From Dictyophora rubrovolvata (lineage: Eukaryota > Basidiomycota > Agaricomycetes > Phallales > Phallaceae), in assembly GCA_029959195.1 (NCBI GenBank), contig CP114117.1, forward strand, positions 744,001 to 808,000: 64,000 bases of DNA, written 5' to 3'. The notes beneath the pieces are model-generated. The model saw nothing but the letters and a program-made list of their open reading frames with translations, had not been told where the DNA came from and did not search any database. Both the position numbers and the translations under genes were made by a program. Positions 24,830-36,527 of the stretch are shown one piece after another (position 1 is the stretch's first letter; each line of letters starts with the position of its first letter).

Positions 24830-25701
24830 CTACTCAGCTATCGATGTCCATGAGCAGAATTCTCTGAGCGTCATAACTTTCCCGATACATTCTAATGATG
24901 AAGACATGGAGACAAATGCGTCCATGAGATTATTGGTGATGTTTTGCTCTTGGGCTCGCTTGCCTGCGACACATGGATAGGAAGGTTGAGGATGGATATA
25001 CGTTCGAGTTCCATCATCCTGCACCGTCAGCTGATTGATATTCGTCCATTTCAATCATTCATTCATGAGTAACACGGAGCGAGCACATACCATATGAGAT
25101 CTATCTGACGCAAAAGAGTCTAGATACTCGACAGCGGTGACGACGCGGAATAAGCTTTTTGAAAGAATGAGTGGATGAACATCGTAAGCCGCGATATTTT
25201 AGCTCTCGGTTCTGGGTACTTACCTTTGAAATTGATCACTGAGCTGTGACTGGAATAAACAGGTAGCCCCGATATACTCTGATGTTGAATGATGATGCAC
25301 TGCATGGAACAACTCTAAAAGCGCTACTACTTGCCTTTGAGGGGACAAGGCATGTCAAGACGAGTGTCGTAATCGAAAATCCAGCTTGACTCCTCCTCCA
25401 CCACCTGGTCGTCGTCACCATGGGCATGACCATGACCATGACTGGGAGTTTTGGCTTTGGGCTTGAGAAGCAGAATGCAATGGTAGTCCCATACCACAGG
25501 ATAATCAGGATGTTTGGATACTTTTTGGTTCCAAAGAGCGACTGTTTTGGTATGGTTAGAGAGAAAGACGGCGTATGTTTCCCATTTGTCACTGATGGAT
25601 CGATCGTTGGTAAATGATTCGACAAGGAGGTAAATGTTCTCTTCGCAGTAATAGGGTGTGTAAATATAACCCGGTGGTAGAGAAGGGTTCAATAGGCTCA
25701 T
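24830..25701 (-). CDS. NTAQ1: protein N-terminal glutamine amidohydrolase (Nt-Gln amidase)
   Basis: Converts N-terminal Gln of proteins to Glu, feeding the Arg/N-degron pathway; cytosolic or nuclear. The start MSLLNPSLPPGYIYTPYYCE leads to the catalytic Cys in YYCEEN. The family's WDYHV motif reads WDYHC in YPVVWDYHCILLLKPKAK, with the catalytic His. The acidic site follows in FDYDTRLDMPCPL. The C-terminal half has LFRVVTAVEYLDSFASDRSH, the signature FRVV..YL..FASDRSHM, then DDGTRTYIHPQPSYPC and NNLMDAFVSMSS, ending TAG at 24830-24832. Total about 230 residues, full length. The intron between exons 1 and 2 (25279-25334) starts GCAAGT, so it is GC-AG; with it the frame is continuous. Head-to-tail with the BTB gene, 195 bp apart. 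Confidence 0.9.
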
Positions 25702-26056
25702 TCACGGAGATCAAGAGGCACGCGCACGAACGGTGACAACAAAAAGATGCATGTTAATGGAGTAAGAAAGAGGAACAAACGGTTGTTCGGTGGTAAAGTT
25801 AATCAAAGAAGACCATTTTTATCGAACAAGCTCCGAGGCGGAGTTACAAAGCCAAGTAAAAATAAGAGCATGTGATTGTTATATAGTTTACAATGCGAGT
25901 AATCGTGTCGATCGTGAAACAAGAAAGAAACACATGAGATGATCCTCCAAAAGCATATGCACACGAGGTGGGGATGGGGTGGGATACCTGCAAAAGCCTT
26001 GTCAGGTCAATGATTCTTTTTTTTTTTTTTTCAAGTATATTGGTTTGAACTTACTA

Positions 26057-26485
26057 CTATGGCTTTTTAGGTTTCGGACTGGATTGGACAAAAACGGGTT
26101 GGGCAGGCCACGCCGACGCGGATTTCTTTTTGGAAAGAACGTCGCTGAGGTCCGGGGAAGACTTGTCGGGCCGGAAAGGGGTAAAGATAGGCATTGAAGT
26201 GGAAGATTGTATGGGTCTAGAAGACGGACGGGGCTGTGGAGCGTGCACTACTGTTGGCTGGTATTGCGTGGACGATGATGCAGATGACGCTGCACTCAAT
26301 CGGGGGGCTGACATTTGTCCGTTGAGGTTGAGGATGGATGTTGGGGATGTCGTGTGTGATGATGGGAGAGGAATGTGTGCATTTTCGCCGCGGTAGTATG
26401 GGTGCGGAGACGGGGGCGAGGCTACGCTGGAGGTGAAGTAGTGATTTCCATGGGGATTGAAGGTTGGAGGGATTGACCTGGACAT
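26057..26485 (-). CDS. small Ser/Pro-rich hypothetical protein
   Basis: Single-exon ORF of 142 residues starting MSRSIPPTFNPHGNHYFTSS. Rich in Ser, Pro, Thr and Gln, with a basic C-terminus (DVLSKKKSASAWPAQPVFVQ...PKPKKP). No signal peptide, membrane segment or domain is seen. The frame stays open upstream to 26725, but this internal Met is preferred: the upstream residues look untranslated, and a TATA-like ATATATAAATA patch lies about 80 bp before it. Codon use and sustained bias make it better than a chance ORF, but unproven. Confidence 0.55.
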   Translation of the reverse strand: MSRSIPPTFNPHGNHYFTSSVASPPSPHPYYRGENAHIPLPSSHTTSPTSILNLNGQMSAPRLSAASSASSSTQYQPTVVHAPQPRPSSRPIQSSTSMPIFTPFRPDKSSPDLSDVLSKKKSASAWPAQPVFVQSSPKPKKP

Positions 26486-27797
26486 GGTCTGGGTTGAATG
26501 AGGAAGAGAAAGTGTAGTTGTGCGAGGGGTTTTTATATGAGATTTGTGTGTGTCCCATAGTTGAATATATAAATACACATACAGTGGACGAGCACATCCC
26601 GAAATGGGCCCGGCTATATTGGGGCATGTCACGCGACAACGCTTGGACTGGGCCTGCTGCTTGCCCTCGATAATCACCACAAACTTGCGCCTTTTCGTCG
26701 TGTTTTCGAGCTCGTGACGAGTCATTTTCGCGGAAAAGTGTTCATCTCAAGTCGCCGTCTTCCAATCGTCAAGTCAAAAATCCAAAGACGGCCCGCGTTA
26801 AGACAAATGTGAGAAGAAATGACACTTTAATGTGTATATAGAGAATTTAGTAAAAGACATGCCGTGTAAACGTGTACTGAATTGCAATTGTTAGGCCACT
26901 CAGGCTGTCACTGGTTTCACTGTGAATCGGGACACAGCCCGAGACCTAAGGCCTGCGCAGGCTCATTGTCGGACAAGCCAGGCAATCATTAATCAAAAAC
27001 TGGATTCAGGACTCACATGCACCTGAGAATCGACCACATACATACATACATATACATGAAAAAAAAAAAAAGTTCCCTTCTCAGCAGAGTCAGCAGCCTC
27101 CTCGGGAACCAAAATTTGATTTTTACATAATACCCAGGCTTTTTCCCCGCACCCAGACTCCCTCTGCACGCACGCGTCGTGATCAAATCATTGCATTGAA
27201 TCGGTTGCCTCGAGATTCTCTACATAACCGTCTGGTTCCCATCAAGACGCCTTATCACAACCAGAGAGCCTATCCACATCGACTATCGCCGTGCCAAAAC
27301 AATGTTATGCACGACAGTCGAAATCGAAATCAAACCCGAACCCGTAGCACACTCTCAGGCTGGGTGAGATCGATTCAGGCCGTCTGGCACTGTATTAGCC
27401 GAGGGAGAATCTTCGGCCAAAACAGAGTAATTCAATTTTGGTACCTATTTTTGGAATCGAAACAGCCAAGACATATAGTGATGAGTTTTACACGCACGTA
27501 TTCCCCAAATAGAGTGTCCTTGTACCACATGACTAGTGAACTGACAATCCGCTGTAGACATTCCGTGTATATATATACATCTGAATTATATGGATGTTCT
27601 GATTATCAGCGCGAGTTTTTCCCGTGGAAAACCAAAAACGGAACAGCAGATTCAGATCGATCACCCTCTCAATTATCATCCCTTTGCACGGCCCGGAATG
27701 TGAAAAATAGTGCCAATACCCTTCAAAACTATTAGAAAGGTGACATGAGCTTCAAAACACGTTACATATGTATGTACTACAAAATCGATGAACCGAG

Positions 27798-27827
27798 TAT
27801 CATATCATATCATATCATATCATATCA
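27798..27827. repeat. (ATATC)n microsatellite
   Basis: Six pentanucleotide copies of the ATATC type in about 30 bases. Confidence 0.85.
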
Positions 27828-29176
27828 CTAGTAAAGCCGAGCTAGACCCAAATACGCATGCCTAGACCCCCCTACTCCATCTTCCCCACTCGTTCCAGAC
27901 GTCAGCTCGTCAATCCGGATCCTTAAGGCCTTATCTTTCAAACTCACGGAAAGATCTCGGCACATGTTCAATGGGGGTCAGCCCTTCTCATCCAAAAAAG
28001 GGCTGATTGTGACTGTGCTTTTTCCTTTCTCTCTCTCTCGGTTTTTTTATTAGCTCAAGTTTAAACGTTTATGCTTTTTATTTTAGCCGTCATGCATCAT
28101 GCGTCACGGCGGAAATGAGAATGATACGATAATAATGTACACGCTGATACACGCAATTCAAACGCACGGCCTTCGTTCGGTGCCGGTACCCCGTTGCCCG
28201 ACGATTTGAATGCATGCATGTTATCCGGTGAATTCATCTCTCGTACGGGTATACAGTACCCTAGTACTTGGAATACAGCTCAATGAGAAAAATGATTTCG
28301 GTCGACGGATGAACTTTGTACCCGCGCTGCGTGTATATGTACATAATATATAGCAACCGCACGATCCTTAGACAAAATCGTGTTTTACGATCTCCGAAAC
28401 GTGGCGGAGGGGGATTCACAGATTTGCAAAATGTATGTATAACTTACATACTTGGTTTAGTCTGTGAATGTAAATACTAAATGATCCGTATCTGGGTGCT
28501 CGTCTCACTCGCGAGCACAGGCACTTTGAGCAAATACACTACTTCAGCCCAACTTCGGCCGCCATTAATGCTAACCGCATGATTCTGAATCCCGAGAAGT
28601 TTCATTTGGCATATGGCGGTTTGTCTAAACTTCCGAGAACCCCAAGCTGGAGCTGTAATCGTAACTCTGGGTCACAATTAATTGACTGGACTGACATGAT
28701 ATCGCAGGATGCGAATTGCCAACATAGTAAATGAGAACCGGTTTTTTCAAAACACCGTTCATATGTACGTACATAACGTACGCATACTCATCATCACCTG
28801 ACATCATTATACCATTTCAAAATCCCTCTAATGGTACTGTTTCACCCATAAGTAGAAGTATAGAGTATAGAAGGACCACCAATACATACATATTTTCCCG
28901 AAAAAAACCAAAGAAGTGTGCCCAACGTAAATCAGGGTGATTTTGAATTTGAGAAAGAATTTAGGGTTCGAGAACATGAGAAAAGAAAGAAAAAAGCCCC
29001 TTCGCACGATGTTAACTTCTTGTTTTGCAATGATAGTGATATGCCAGCCCCCCGGTAGATGCAAAGAAGCTTCCTTGACCTGGCAGTGCCCAGTTGAGAT
29101 AAAAGAATATCGAGTTTCCATCACAATTTCGGCGAGAAATGTACCTACCAATCAGTCCGCTCAAATAGAAAAAAGA

Positions 29177-29192
29177 GGGGGGGGGGGGGGGG
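29177..29192. repeat. G16 homopolymer
   Basis: Sixteen consecutive G on the plus strand. Able to form G-quadruplex-like structures and prone to sequencing length errors. Confidence 0.85.
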
Positions 29193-29588
29193 TGAAAAAA
29201 AATGAATAAATTAAAGTTCAGCTATCTTTGTTTGGGACGAGGGAAAAAAAAAAAGAACCGCCTTGAGCTTTTTTCTATTTGTGTAATTGATTTCAAGGTC
29301 ACTTGAACATGAATTTCCCAGACTTTGAAAGCCTGAAAGGTTTTTAAGTGTGAGATGTCCTCGATTGGAAAGATCTGTGTTTGAACTTGTTTTGAGGGAT
29401 CATACTGGCCTAGTGCTCTGTGCTGTACTGCTTACTACCGGCTTGGTCCGTGGCATAACTGCCGCAACTGAACCAGAAGGCAGTGGTAAAGAAGTACCAG
29501 GACAGGTGACAGCCATGATGCATGACGAGGTAATGTGTATTTCAAAACCGGTGGGGCATTAGAACTCCCTTTTTCGCTTTCATAGATG

Positions 29589-30458
29589 TCAGGATGGAAA
29601 TTTTGAATCCCAGATGGTTTTTGATGATCCACGAATATACAGTTCGTTCAAGCAAATACGATCAACTAAGATCTTGACTCATACGAGCCTAACAGGTAGA
29701 CATAAAATCCGTGCGCCAACGGACTCGGGGGTGGGGCTTGGATAGTGTAAAAAGCACTTTGAGCAAACGTCATTAGAAGCAAAATGCGAAGATGAACGGG
29801 CTTTTTTTCCTTTTTGTACCTGAGAACATACTTGAGAATGGTTAGCTTCGATGATATCAACAAAAAGAACAGGAGTTGTTATTTCAATTTCTCTAATAAA
29901 GGACACATGAATAAGGTTTCGGGGTTCCTAGATGATACGCGTATGCAATGCACAGTGGATCTTGTTGATCTCACCAAAAAGAGTGATAGCAAGAGCTGTG
30001 ATGAAAGAGTGCGATGATTCTCGTCATTGACCATTGAACTAACCAACCGGAGCTTGGTGTTTTCCATGAATTCAAACAAGCTGCCCATCGCTGATTGGTG
30101 TCCAGTGGGGTCAATGTAACCTATTGATTCATTTAAATACAGAGCTGGTTTTGAACATTAAAACCTCACCTTGACAAAAAATCGACCCAGATGAAACTCC
30201 AGTTGTCAATGGCAATTGCATATCCAACTTAAATTCTACCTTTGATACATGATCGACGAGCCGGTATTATAGGATGGAGTAATATAACACTTACTTCGTC
30301 CTTAATATCAGCGCCGATGTGGTCATATTTTTCAACGGTCAGGATTGAATTTGTGTTATGTTATTCATGGTTGCTTCTTTTTCTTCTCCTTCCACGTCCA
30401 AAGTCAATTGACTAGAGGAACTAAGCATTTCTTTCACTTTGTTCTCTGCCGAGTAAAT
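29589..30458 (-). pseudogene. unidentified protein gene, exon chain with one frame break
   Basis: Reading the minus strand, several exon-like blocks join by plausible GT-AG introns. They are IYSAENKVKEMLSSSSQLTL..., ILTVEKYDHIGADIKDE, VEFKLDMQLPLTTGVSSGSI, GYIDPTGHQSAMGSLFEFME, EPRNLIHVSFIREIEITTPV, FVDIIEANHSQ, CFLHYPSPTPESVGARIL and FDRICLNELYIRGSSKTIWD, ending TGA at 29589-29591. The bias is clearly coding-like and consistent on one strand. The first and second blocks overlap in different frames (TGA around 30340) with no donor between them, suggesting a one-base frameshift or an assembly indel. I do not recognise the family and find no start Met upstream. Either a decaying gene or a real gene with an unmodelled first intron. 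Confidence 0.4.
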
Positions 30459-32370
30459 CTAGAGCTATCATTGCTTTCAAAATAATCACTGCAGAACGTA
30501 TGTCGTACTCTTTCCTTCCAGAAGTCGCGCGGGTGGCTGGTGGTGGGGCGCGTATCATGTGCCAAATGTGTGCCTATAGGCCCTATACAAATATGATGAC
30601 AACCAACACGTGATAAGTTAATTATCGTTGAATACCGCTTTGGCTTAAAATCTTGGCAATGGCACCGAAGATCTGATGTACGTCGCTGGCAGAATGACAG
30701 GCGGAACAATAAAAGAATGACATCGCGTCTTTTTAAAAGGAATACGGTCTAGAAGGATGCCAATGACGATTGGATTTTACCAGGAGTCGAGTATGTACTC
30801 ACATGTGGCCACTGTTATTTTTCTCTTTTGAAATCCGTGTGGGGTATAAAACTGGTATGTACCAGTTTGCCATGCCAGGTGCCGGTGAGAGTTATCTGCA
30901 TAGTTCGTTCATGGTGATGATAATGGTTGAAGTAGAAATAGATTTGAAATTTAATCCCGCGCACGGAGGCTTCGTGCTCCGTTCCCGCTTCCAAGTTCCG
31001 TTCCATGTTGATATCTCGATTACGACTCGAATAACCTACTTCGAATGTAAAAAAAACGGGTTAACGGTTCTGCCGCATTTATCTTTTATCTTTTCTTAAA
31101 GCTTAACCCTGCTTCTAAATCGACCGACTCGGCGCGCGTCTCTCAAAACGTTACTTAGAAGAAAGAACATCCAAAGAACATCTTGCCTCGCCGGGTGTAA
31201 GGAGTCTTATCAGTCTCTAAATTTATTGCGAGGGGTCACGCTTAGAAGAATGAACGTATAAACTAAATTCCTGCCAAATCGCTTGCGTGTGGCAAGTATA
31301 CATGTACGTGTCCATTTGAGGAATTTTTTGCCAAGAGATTAAACCGTCCTTAGATGGAAGATGGAATTTGACAAAGACTTCAACTTCGAGAAGGTAATGT
31401 GCGTAAGTGGTACCAATGACATGCAAGGGCAAGGACTCGAGTTACGGCACTTGACCACGAAAAGAAGATTCGCTGGTCCAATTGCGACTGGGCTAAGTTC
31501 GGTGGTTAATAGCTCTCCCGGGTGCTGGTTCCAGAGCACGTTGCTATGTGGTCTCTGTCTATATATTCGTCAACGAGACTACAAACAACAACCCAACTCA
31601 ACTTCATCGGGAAGCAGGCTTTATCTCCGAATGAAACGGACTGTACTTGGTATCCGCAGGCCGTTGTTTTATATTTGACTAGAGTCCCATGTTCTGGTTC
31701 CTTCAACGTGGTTTAGCTCGTTCCAACATGCTTTCTCAGTAACCAACTTGGTTGTTGTTCGCTTCTCCGATATCGATTCTACACGGTGGCTTGGGCTTGC
31801 TTGAAACGTTCAAACGTCTCCGAAACGGATCTAAAAAGTCATAATACCCAGACTATTCTAGGTTCTCGTTTTTTGCGAATGGACGAATATTTGAAATAAT
31901 GAATAGATATAGCTTCCAGTCTTGGAGAGATCCCTTTTCTTGGCTTTCTATATGAATGGGTGGCCTTCACGTTTTGAATTCTATCGCTTTCGCTTTCGTC
32001 ATCGGCGGCCCATTTCGGACACGTTTAAACGCGAAGACGCGAACATACAAGGTTATAATTATATACATATCTGGTGGCATTTCTATTTGAATTTATTTGG
32101 ATATCGCAATTGTTGAATTTCATCATCACCAGAACGACATTCGACTTTATCCTTTCCTTGGAAATGCTCTCTTAGATCAGGCTCGGATTGGCTTGCAAAA
32201 CGTTCGCAGTCTAATGAAAGGGTAGCCATCGGAGGTCTGGAATACCGCTTTTAGAGGCGTACCAGTAGGTGAAATGCAAATAACCCTACACATTCGTTTA
32301 CAATGTTTTTTCAGCTGACAAGGGTATGGTCAGCTCGTAACCTCCGTAATAAGCGGAGAACCTTACTTAC
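30459..32370. other. gene-poor stretch
   Basis: No supported gene. A 109-aa plus ORF (30770-31099) and a 105-aa plus ORF (31361-31678) lack recognisable features. Confidence 0.4.
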
Positions 32371-32529
32371 GATAATTCAAGGATATAGCGTCAAATAAGA
32401 TGTTGGCACTGTCCTCGGAACGAATTTTTGGAATCCTCGATGCTACTAAGAACTTGGGTGTATTTTCTCCTAACTGGATTATAGAAATCAAGTTCTCGAT
32501 TGGGGTCAAGGAACATGTGCATCTCGGTT
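32371..32529 (-). pseudogene. possible NACHT-type (STAND) NTPase exon fragment
   Basis: An exon-like block is bounded by TTTCAG and GTAAGT on the minus strand. One frame reads PIENLISIIQLGENTPKFLV followed by ASRIPKIRSEDSANILFDAI. The 'lisii......pkFLvASR' string resembles the sensor region of basidiomycete NACHT NTPases (usually FLIASRPE), but the normal PE is replaced. A second frame is also open, so the call is weak. No Walker A, no neighbours of the domain and no repeats are seen nearby. Confidence 0.22.
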
Positions 32530-34503
32530 CTGAAACACAATACATTAGAGTTTTTAACAAAAGAGATCAAGGCTGATACTCAAACTCGTCCTTGCTTTCA
32601 ACCCCTGCCCCGAAAAAAAGGTGGACTGACTTCTTACCTACAAACTTGCTAATATGTATGAGTCTTGGCCATTTGTGACTTTCTAGTCCTCAGATTTCCC
32701 CCTCCGATTCTGCATAGCAATACATACCTCCGCCCGTGTTTGAATTGACAAAATGAGAGGATGACTGCTAGTACTGAAATTGAAGCTTTTGGCACCAGGG
32801 CTTAAGGGTTTTAAATCCTCTTCTCGAATCTGCACCATTGACTCTGGTCATTTCAAGAACGCAAGTTAGCATTGTATAAAACACGTCTGGTCGCCTCGAG
32901 GCAACTATGATATGAGATCTTCCAAAATTAGCGGCTTTTCCTTTTTTGGAATATCATCTAATTAAAGCTTTTAATTGGCGTTTAGACCAGTTCGTGTTCT
33001 CCATCAGTTTTGCTGTATTCTCATTTCAGTTTGTCTGCTTCTAAGACATATTGCCTTTGCAAATTGCAATGGAGAGGTATGTGCCATACATACATATGTG
33101 TGTATACGTTGTACTTCGATCGTAGAAGATAGGCCTCAATTGAAAAAAGCATACAGGTGACGAAACTAAATTAAGTCGAAATCAGTGCAGTTATGTGTGT
33201 GCATAGTTGTTGACTAACACACTGCGCATGCGCAGTAAGAAATTGATGCAGTTCTTTTGTATCAGGTGTTCCAAAAGTTCGCATCGATCCGCCACTGAAA
33301 AACAGAATTTGCGACGTCGATAACGATTCAGAAGTTATTACTAGCCCAGCTTCTATATAACATGTGGTTGAACTTCGCGGTTATTGAGTATTGATTATAA
33401 AATGCTTCAGTCAACCTCCGAGTCGATCCGCTATCTATGTATCAATGGCCAATAGTAGTCTATGGGAGTCTGTTGGGCATATGTACATATTGGACCCTGC
33501 GTTTCACCCTTCATCCAACGCAACTTACGCCTTCACCGCAATTGAATCTATATTGTAAAAGAAATAATGGAAGAGCCTATTAGTTTAAACTACTACATAT
33601 TTCGCTTTGAGTCCTATAGCTTTATCTCTTTGCGTATACTGTATGCCGAACGGAAAATTCCTTCGCTAGTAGAGTTGAGGATTCCCCGTTTAACGTTGAG
33701 AAGTGAATAATTAATGTGGGAAACTTCCTTGGAATACATGGTAAAGTGGGCTTGAACAATGACGGAGGGTTCTTTGCAATCAAATTATGTATGCGTAAGT
33801 AGCAGTTTAAAAAGTCCCAACCCTTACATTATTATGTAGTACGCCGTCATTTCTTCGTTGCTTCGCTCGCTTCACATTGGGTTACAAGTTTAGGCTATCA
33901 TTTCAATTTATTACTTAGCACAGCCACCTCCGGAGGCGAATAAAGTGCCATAGATCCGAATGTATTATTAATTTTTTCTTTTTTCACGCGCGCGACCGCT
34001 TGCTTTGTACAACAGAATGAAAATTAAAATTTACCCATTGTATGATTTGCGTTGAATATATATCAAAAGAAGGTGAAGGCAGTAAATCTAAACGATATGG
34101 AAAGTGTGTATACATACGCGTATGTATTAATTTTATACACAGCTCACTGATGCATATAATGCATGAACAATATAGCTGAGTGGCACGGTTGCTACGACCT
34201 CATTGAATTATTCGGATCGCAGGTTAACGTTTTAAGTGGAGTGCTTTTCGATCGGTTTTCAATTTCTTTTTAGCTTATCATAAGAACGCGCAAAATAATT
34301 CCAAGACGACAGGTTAAACATTTTTTTATTTTCCCCAGACAGTCAGGGTGTTATAGTGTGAAGTATTATATTGAAAATGCGGTATCAAACGTGATATAAT
34401 ATACAGCTCACGCCATGAAGAAATATCAACCAAACCACCGCCCAAGAAAGTGATTGAGAAGAAACAACCATGAGGTCACGGGTAATATGTACCAAAGAAT
34501 TCC
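32530..34503. other. gene-poor stretch with one perfect palindrome
   Basis: No supported gene on either strand. Contains the 16-bp palindrome at 33221-33236. AT-rich toward 34000-34400. Confidence 0.45.
33221..33236. repeat. 16-bp perfect palindrome ACTGCGCATGCGCAGT
   Basis: The sequence equals its own reverse complement. It is of the type bound by dimeric transcription factors (the metazoan NRF1 site GCGCATGCGC is identical in its core), but it lies far from any gene called here. Confidence 0.5.
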
Positions 34504-36527
34504 TCATTCGTTATCTACGGATAACAAATTGCGCCTTTCCTCTCCTTCGGCACGTGCTTCCTCAACATGAGCAGCGGTAGGTGCCGTAGGCGCATCAATA
34601 GACACATTTTGATCAAGATAATCGGGGGGCGCGAGGAATGAGGGTGGTTGAATCAGATTATTAAACAAAAACTAGACGAGGAAAAGAGAGTTTACGCATG
34701 CTATTGAAAACAAGAAGCACTGGAATGGCTTACCGTTCCGTAAACTAAGATTGCGAACCCAGCTAATTGCAGTAAACTAGTAGGGAACAACAGGAATTCC
34801 CAACCAATGAAAATGCTGACGATCCAAATTAAAAGTGTACGACAACTATCGATTACGCTTCTTGCCGTTGCGCTGAGTTGTCTCGTAACGCTTAAACCGA
34901 AACCATTGAAAAGCGCAATAGAAATGGCGATCGCAATACTTGTCCAAAGGACAGACGGTGTAGATATAATTTGATTCCAACCTTCGCGGAGATCAAAGTA
35001 GGTGGACACATGGCGTAGTGGTGTAAAAGTGAGAATGGGGAGAAGGAGTATAATGGAAATGGTGCCGAAGAGACCTTCATAACCGACAGCAGTTAAGGGG
35101 TCTACGCTATATTTGGATAAAAGATTTTCTTCCACAACAAATTGGGTTGCGGTGCTTTTTGGAAAAAAAAGAAAGTTAACATCAAATTTGATCAAAAAAA
35201 AGAAATTGCCTACAAAATCTGGGCGAAAACGATGAAAAAGACTCCCACGACAACAGACGCCGCGGCGGGAATGTCTTCACTTTCTTCCCTTTTCAAAGCG
35301 CGAATTAAAACCTTGGAGACAGCGACAAGGTTTTCTCCCGGAGTCGGTCCTTGTCCGTGATTATCTCCTCCCGGTAAACCATCGCTAGGAGGACCGGTAC
35401 CCTTGATCATAGAACCGCTGAGGCCCACGATGGATACACCCAACATGACAGTTATGAGGGCGGCCCATCTAGTAAAAGGATATCAGTATAATAATTCAAC
35501 AAGGAAATTAACAGCGAGCGAGAAATGCGTAGGGAAAAATATATTTTACATGTGCCGAGAGAGCCACTCTTTAAGGATCGAGATAACTTCCGACTTCGAG
35601 AACGAAACGCCGACGAGACTTCAAACAGGAAACGCTCGTCATCACGTCACGCGCTCGTTTCACCACGTGAGGCGGAAGTGTGTGGAAGAGATGATGTTTT
35701 CTTATGAGTAACGAAGAAATATAGCATATTAAGAGCGTGTCCGCTCGGACAACCAAATCCCGAAGGGGTTCCCAGGAAAAGAGGAAAAAATATAATCCAT
35801 TACACAAAGATGGAAACCACTCACTGATATCCCCATAGCCTTCTTCTCAAAAAGGTAACCGAAAAGAAACCAACGAAAAGCACCAGAGAACCACGCATCA
35901 TTTGATAAATGCTTACAGGAGTATAAAGAAGGCCTATGTTCATTAACTGTTGGGAAATGATTGGAGGTAAGACGCTCCGAGCTACAAAATGCACTTACAG
36001 TCGTGCCAGTTAAATCACAGAACGCCGGAATCCATAACAACAAAATACGAGAACCGGTTAAGGGGGCAAGTTTGGTATTCAAGGTTGGATGGACGTCTTC
36101 AGTATCGTCGTCTGGGAGACGTACCCCATTAGAGGGCTCCTTGGTTTGCCAGAGCTTATATAAAACGGGAAGAAAGCCTGGAAGGATTCGTCGATGTTAG
36201 GCACAAGGGGAATCTCTGATACATACAAAGCATTTCGCCCAAAAACATTTGCAATGTCTGCCATACAGGCTGTTCGAACACAACTGGGTGATCGGTATCG
36301 CAATCTTTAACGCATTGCATATCCTATCGCCGCTACAGCTCAGAGAATAGAACAACAAGAAGAAGAAAAAAATGCAATACTTGGAACTATAAACAACGTG
36401 TTTAATGTTTAGATAGGCTATGATTTCTGTAATTCAGACGCACTTTAGTAAATAACGAATTCGATGCACCCGTCAGGATCATTCCAGCGACGAGAATGCC
36501 TACATATCCTAACCTAAAGGAGGGCAT
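34504..36527 (-). CDS. SLC35F6-like membrane transporter (drug/metabolite transporter superfamily)
   Basis: Multi-pass protein of about 430 residues in seven exons. Exon 1 MPSFRLGYVGILVAGMILTG starts TM1, followed by SNSLFTK. Exon 2 has DMQCVKDC and FEQPVWQTLQMFLGEML, diagnostic of the SLC35F6 (C2orf18/ANT2-binding) family. Next come GSRILLLWIPAFCDLTGTT, LMNIGLLYTPVSIYQMMRGS and LVLFVGFFSVTFLRRRLWGY. A Gly/Pro-rich luminal loop follows, then FTATQFVVEENLLSKYSVDP, LFNGFGLSVTRQLSATARSV and SCRTLLIWIVSIFIGWEFLL. The tail is hydrophilic and ends GERRNLLSVDNE and TGA at 34504-34506. Human SLC35F6 is reported in lysosomes and mitochondria; substrate is unsettled. Exon 1 to 2 may lack two residues relative to relatives. 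It shares a divergent promoter with the arrestin-like gene. Confidence 0.88.

Larger units (their letters stand above)
26486..29588. other. 3.1-kb gene-poor region
   Basis: Contains an (ATATC)n microsatellite at 27798-27827 and a G16 run at 29177-29192. A 179-aa plus-strand ORF at 27196-27735 has no domain features and no bias; I do not call it. A minus-strand open stretch near 29000-29170 (NSIFFYLNWALPGQGSFFAS) could be a relic exon. Confidence 0.45.

Noticed and set aside
27196-27735. 179-aa plus-strand ORF
   Set aside because: Long, but composition is that of random sequence, with no domain, signal or splice context; it lies in a gene-poor, low-complexity region.
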